34,896 nt of DNA, taken from positions 1 to 34,896 of the forward strand of contig NZ_CABUIW010000018.1 of the NCBI RefSeq assembly GCF_902491705.1, given 5' to 3'. A model generated the notes under the pieces. It saw only the letters and a program-made list of their open reading frames with translations. It was not told the DNA's origin and did no database searches. The stretch's first letter is position 1, and each line of letters starts with the position of its first letter. Made by a program: the position numbers and the translations under genes. Source of the DNA: an uncultured Lactobacillus sp. Lineage in GTDB: Bacteria > Bacillota > Bacilli > Lactobacillales > Lactobacillaceae. Positions 31,727 to 34,896 of this stretch are shown here, one piece after another.

Positions 31727-31834
31727 ATTTGTCTCCTTATGTCTAATAACATTTAACTTTACTTGATGTCTATATAATACAGGAGAAAACATATTAAAAA
31801 ATCAAAATCAGATAGAGTTTAAATGAAGATTTCT

Positions 31835-33156
31835 TCATTTTTCTGGCAACTTAACTGTGAATATGCTGCCCTGTGGCTGGTTGCTTTTAACAGTTATTTG
31901 CCCGTGATATTTATCGATTTCGGTCTTTACGATGGCTAGGCCCAAGCCAGATCCTGCGATTTTGCTTGAATGTGAGTTGTCTTCGCGGTAGAAGCGGTCA
32001 AAAATTTTATCACGGTTTTCCGGTTTAATACCAATGCCGTTATCAGCAACAGAAAAAGTAACACCCTCATTTTTCTTTAGAGAAACTAAAATCCGACTGT
32101 CTTTTGGTGAATATTTAGCCGCATTTTCGATTAGGTTGTGGGCAATATTGTAAAAATCGGTTGCTTGAATTGGATAATCGAGTTGATCTGGCAAGTTAGT
32201 TTGAAAATCGCGTGAATAAACAGCTTGTGTTTCATCGATAACTTCACGAATAATTTTTACTAAATCAATTTTCTGAGTAGTTTCCTTATTATGTTCAATT
32301 CTGCCTAAAGTGAGTAGCTCGTTGACCAAGGTCTCCAACTTCTTTGATTCAGTATCAATATAGTTTAGTGAAGTAGGGATGACCTCTGGATTGCTTTCAC
32401 CACGGCGTTTAATTAAGTTAACGTGGCCTCTAATAGCTGCAATTGGCGTTTTTAATTCATGCGAAGCGTCGCTTACGAATTGTTGCTCACGCTCCATTGC
32501 CTTTTTTTGAAAAGCAAGCAAGTTGTTAAACGATTGAGCCAGATTTTTAATTTCAAGTGGCTGGCTTGGCACCGTAATTTGGTCTTGCTCACCATTTTTG
32601 CGGATATCTTGAATTTCCTGGTCCATAGTTTGAATAGGGCGGCTCCATTTGTGGGACAGCCTGCGTATGAGGGGGATGCTGATGAACAGGGCTAATAAGT
32701 TAATCCCTAGCTAGTAAGTAAAAGCCAGGTAATCAAGTTAAGCAGTTCATCGACATTTAGCGCTACACGAACGCGATAGCCGTGACTTTTTTCTTCATTT
32801 AAAAAGTAAACGTGGTGTCTCGCAAAGACAAAATTTTGATAATGCTTTTGGTGTTCAATCTTTTTAAAAGTCTCGTGAGCATCTTCAGAATAATAGGTTC
32901 TACCTTCCGGTGTGTTTAAAATAATTGCGTCGTCATCTTGCTTAGCTAAATACGCATCGAGTAGTGCTGACCAGTCATATTTTGGCTCTAAATTTTCTTC
33001 AACGGCTTGAATGACTTGCTTGCTCTGGCTCTTAGCATGGTAATAAATGTAGCTTGAAGAAATGACTAAAAAGGCAAGGTTAACCACTAATAAGATTGCG
33101 ACAAATAAGCCAACAAATAGCCGCGTTAGTTGAGCAGAAGTAGTATTCTTTTTCAT
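31835..33156 (-). pseudogene. Sensor histidine kinase, frameshifted
   Basis: The N-terminal part (33156 down to 32707, 149 residues) has one membrane span at about 14-38 and an extracellular sensor region; it ends in LITWLLLTS and a TAG. In a shifted frame the sequence goes on with LGINLLALFISIPLIRRL, the rest of the second span and the HAMP segment, then joins the kinase part (32626 down to 31835) with the H-box SDASHELKTPIAAIRGH, the N-box and the G boxes GSGLGLAIVK. One missing base at the CTAGCTAG around 32707-32714 restores a kinase of about 439 residues. Such a kinase would act with the response regulator 1 bp upstream. Mutation or sequencing error cannot be told apart here. Confidence 0.85.
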
Positions 33157-33157
33157 C

Positions 33158-33859
33158 TTAATCTTCTTTTCTTAGGCAATAGCCCAATCCGCGGACGGTC
33201 TTGATCAAGTTCTTGTTTGGTTCACCAATCTTGTTGCGAATATTTCTGATATACACGTCAACAGTGTTAGTTTGTCCTACAAAGTCATAACCCCAGACAA
33301 CATCGAGCAGTTCATCGCGACTCTTTACTTTTTCAGGGTCACGCATCAATTCCGTCATCAAAGCGAACTCTTTTGGCGTTAAATAAATTTTTTGCCCATC
33401 GCAGAAAAATTCGTGCTTCACTAAATCAATCTTAAAACTGGCAAATTCAAAATCAGTCTGGGCAACTACTTTTTGTGCATTGTTTTTTTCTAGTCTGCGC
33501 AAAATTACGCGGATTCTAGCAAAGAGTTCCTCAATCTCAAACGGTTTAGTCATGTAGTCGTCCAAACCCTGGTCTAATGCGGAACTAATATCAGAAGCTG
33601 AGTTCTTAGCCGTTAACATGATGATTGGTACGTCGCTTTGTTTACGAATTCGACGCAGAACGGTAATGCCGTCATATACAGGAAGCATCCAGTCTAGCAG
33701 AATCAGAGTAGGTTGCTCTTTTTGAAAAAGCTCTAGTGCCTCTTTACCATCTTGTGCCCAGACTACTTGGTAGCCTTCAAATTCTAGCTCTGTCTTCACA
33801 AAGCTAGCAACAGCTTCCTCATCTTCAACTAGCAGAATTTTTACATCTTTTTCATCCAT
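33158..33859 (-). CDS. OmpR/PhoB family response regulator
   Basis: The protein has 233 residues. The receiver domain (1-120) shows the acidic pocket VEDEEAV, the phospho-accepting Asp in LILLDWMLP near residue 54-57, and the Lys in YMTKPFEIEEL near 105. The C-terminal winged helix (about 135-232) ends with RNIRNKIGEPNKNLIKTVRGLGY, the DNA-binding pattern of PhoB. It is translated just before the kinase gene, whose ATG begins 1 bp after its stop codon. GAGGA lies before the ATG. In lactobacilli such pairs regulate envelope stress, acid response and proteolytic functions; the trigger here is unknown. Confidence 0.93.
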   Translation of the reverse strand: MDEKDVKILLVEDEEAVASFVKTELEFEGYQVVWAQDGKEALELFQKEQPTLILLDWMLPVYDGITVLRRIRKQSDVPIIMLTAKNSASDISSALDQGLDDYMTKPFEIEELFARIRVILRRLEKNNAQKVVAQTDFEFASFKIDLVKHEFFCDGQKIYLTPKEFALMTELMRDPEKVKSRDELLDVVWGYDFVGQTNTVDVYIRNIRNKIGEPNKNLIKTVRGLGYCLRKED

Positions 33860-33871
33860 ATCTTTTTCCTC

Positions 33872-33908
33872 AAAAAAACGGCTGGAAAATTAATTCCAAC
33901 CGTTTTGA
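33872..33908 (-). terminator. Terminator of pepI
   Basis: AAAACGG-C-TGGAA and TTCCA-A-CCGTTTT form the stem; T7 follows on the minus strand. Confidence 0.85.
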
Positions 33909-33911
33909 TTT

Positions 33912-34829
33912 TTAATTTTGACCTTTAAAAGTGCCATTTTCTACTTCACGAATGAAGTCAGCTAAGTGCTTGTAGTAAACAGCTGGGTTATCAACCATGT
34001 GGTGGTGACCACCGTCTGGAGTAGTAACTAAGCGTGAATTAGGAATCTTCTTTTGCATAATCTTAGCAGTTGAGATTGGCATAGTTTCGTTTTCACCGAA
34101 GGTAAGTAAAGTTGGAACTTTGATGTTGTGCAATTGATCTCTGAAGTGCCAGTCCTTTAACTTACCAGTGATAACGAATTCGTTGTCGCCTTGGAAAGCG
34201 TGGTAAACAGCTGAGCCGCCAATGTCTTTTAAGTGGTAAAGCTTAGAAGGTTGCTTACGGTCAACGAAGTTAATGTTCAAAATTTGAACATCATCTTGGT
34301 AACGCTTGTTGTCGTAGTCGTTATTCTTTTCGCATTCGTGCATGAAGTCGATTTCGGTTTGTGGAAGAACTTCTTGACGACGGCGGTTAACTGAAGCTAC
34401 GTATTCATCGATTTCGTCAACCATTGAAGAAATAATAGCACCCTTCAGGTGTTGACCATACTTAACAGCGTATTCTTGAACTAAGAGTCCGCCCCAACTT
34501 TGACCGATGAGGTAGAAGTTGTCTAAGCCTAACTTTTCGCGAACTTCGTCAACTTCATCTAAGAAGTATTCGTAAGTTAAATATTTCTTAGCGATTTCAG
34601 GATCTGAATAATCAGGTTGATCTGAATAAAGTGAGCCAAGTTGATCGTATATAGTAACTTGTACGTCTAAGCCTTGCTTCTTAAGTTGTTCTGCAGTGTC
34701 TTCCCAATATTCGTGGTTGCCGCCAGGGCCGCCGTGAAGAGCTAACAAATGAATGTCGCCTTCACCTTGAGTGTTGGTCCATAAGTGATAACCGTTATCT
34801 AAAGTGATGATTTTAGTACCAGTTTTCAT
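33912..34829 (-). CDS. pepI: Proline iminopeptidase PepI
   Basis: The protein has 305 residues with the alpha/beta-hydrolase fold. HGGPGGNHEYW at 32-42 is the oxyanion loop. The nucleophile is Ser111 in GQSWGG at 109-114. The catalytic His is in GGHHHMVDNP (273-282). The acid position is Glu248 in GENE, where some relatives have Asp, a conservative change. The enzyme removes N-terminal proline from peptides in the cytoplasm, completing use of casein-like peptides. GAAAGGA lies before the ATG at 34827-34829. It is a single gene with a terminator. The match to lactobacillar PepI is clear from these motifs. Confidence 0.93.
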   Translation of the reverse strand: MKTGTKIITLDNGYHLWTNTQGEGDIHLLALHGGPGGNHEYWEDTAEQLKKQGLDVQVTIYDQLGSLYSDQPDYSDPEIAKKYLTYEYFLDEVDEVREKLGLDNFYLIGQSWGGLLVQEYAVKYGQHLKGAIISSMVDEIDEYVASVNRRRQEVLPQTEIDFMHECEKNNDYDNKRYQDDVQILNINFVDRKQPSKLYHLKDIGGSAVYHAFQGDNEFVITGKLKDWHFRDQLHNIKVPTLLTFGENETMPISTAKIMQKKIPNSRLVTTPDGGHHHMVDNPAVYYKHLADFIREVENGTFKGQN

Positions 34830-34846
34830 AGATTTTCCTTTCTCGT

Positions 34847-34852
34847 ATTATA
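34847..34852 (-). promoter_or_regulatory. -10 element of pepI
   Basis: TATAAT on the minus strand, about 18 bp before the start codon. The -35 is weak and not assigned. Confidence 0.55.
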
Positions 34853-34896
34853 TAAATCGAAATAAGTCATATTGTGATAATTAATCAAATTAGTAT

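Overview
The window is low-GC Firmicute DNA and fits the genus Lactobacillus best, in the acidophilus/helveticus/crispatus group. The grounds are a PepI-type proline iminopeptidase, several small PepSY proteins, a SEC10/PgrA-type exoprotein, secreted metzincin-like proteins with the typical ...EAAS/QAAS signal-peptide ends, T-box control of an amino-acid transporter, and strong AGGAGG ribosome sites. The species call is inference. No tRNA, rRNA, complete insertion sequence, prophage or CRISPR array is visible.

Layout. 1-2.4 kb: a MupG/DUF871 gene with its own terminator, then an LtrA-family membrane gene broken by one in-frame TGA. 2.6-4.7 kb: an AT-rich pair that looks like a toxin-antitoxin module (MqsR-like small protein plus HTH-Panacea antitoxin), facing an unidentified gene. 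4.7-8.3 kb: a secreted metalloprotease, a 39-residue ORF, a GNAT acetyltransferase, a TetR-like regulator and a SEC10/PgrA-like secreted protein. 8.3-9.1 kb: a long AT-rich non-coding stretch with several inverted repeats and cre-like sites. 9.1-12.3 kb: GH4 6-phospho-alpha-glucosidase, RpiR regulator and type I asparaginase. 12.4-15.5 kb: two small conserved-looking proteins, a stand-alone mannose-family EIIA, a DUF4145-like protein and a TcaA-like membrane protein. 15.6-18.2 kb: a BceAB-like ABC exporter behind a perfect palindromic operator. 18.2-22.1 kb: a histidine phosphatase, a second metzincin and HelD. 22.1-25.1 kb: a T-box-controlled polar amino-acid ABC transporter with a GNAT gene. 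25.2-27.5 kb: SGNH hydrolase, coaA and efp. 27.5-34.9 kb: three PepSY proteins, DUF1304, an OppA-like peptide-binding lipoprotein behind a Cys-rich leader peptide, a two-component system whose kinase is frameshifted, and pepI.

How the genes fit together. Several loci serve nitrogen and amino-acid supply: asparaginase, the amino-acid ABC transporter, OppA and PepI. Two of them carry elaborate 5' RNA control: a tandem T-box whose second copy has no Stem I, and a Cys-codon leader peptide inside a long nested hairpin followed by an intrinsic terminator. Cre-like operators near the GH4 gene, the EIIA gene and the small membrane gene suggest CcpA carbon control. A short ORF ending Leu-Pro-Pro-Ala-Cys sits directly upstream of efp, whose product relieves proline stalls; this could be an autoregulatory leader. 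These RNA-level elements are the most interesting part of the window.
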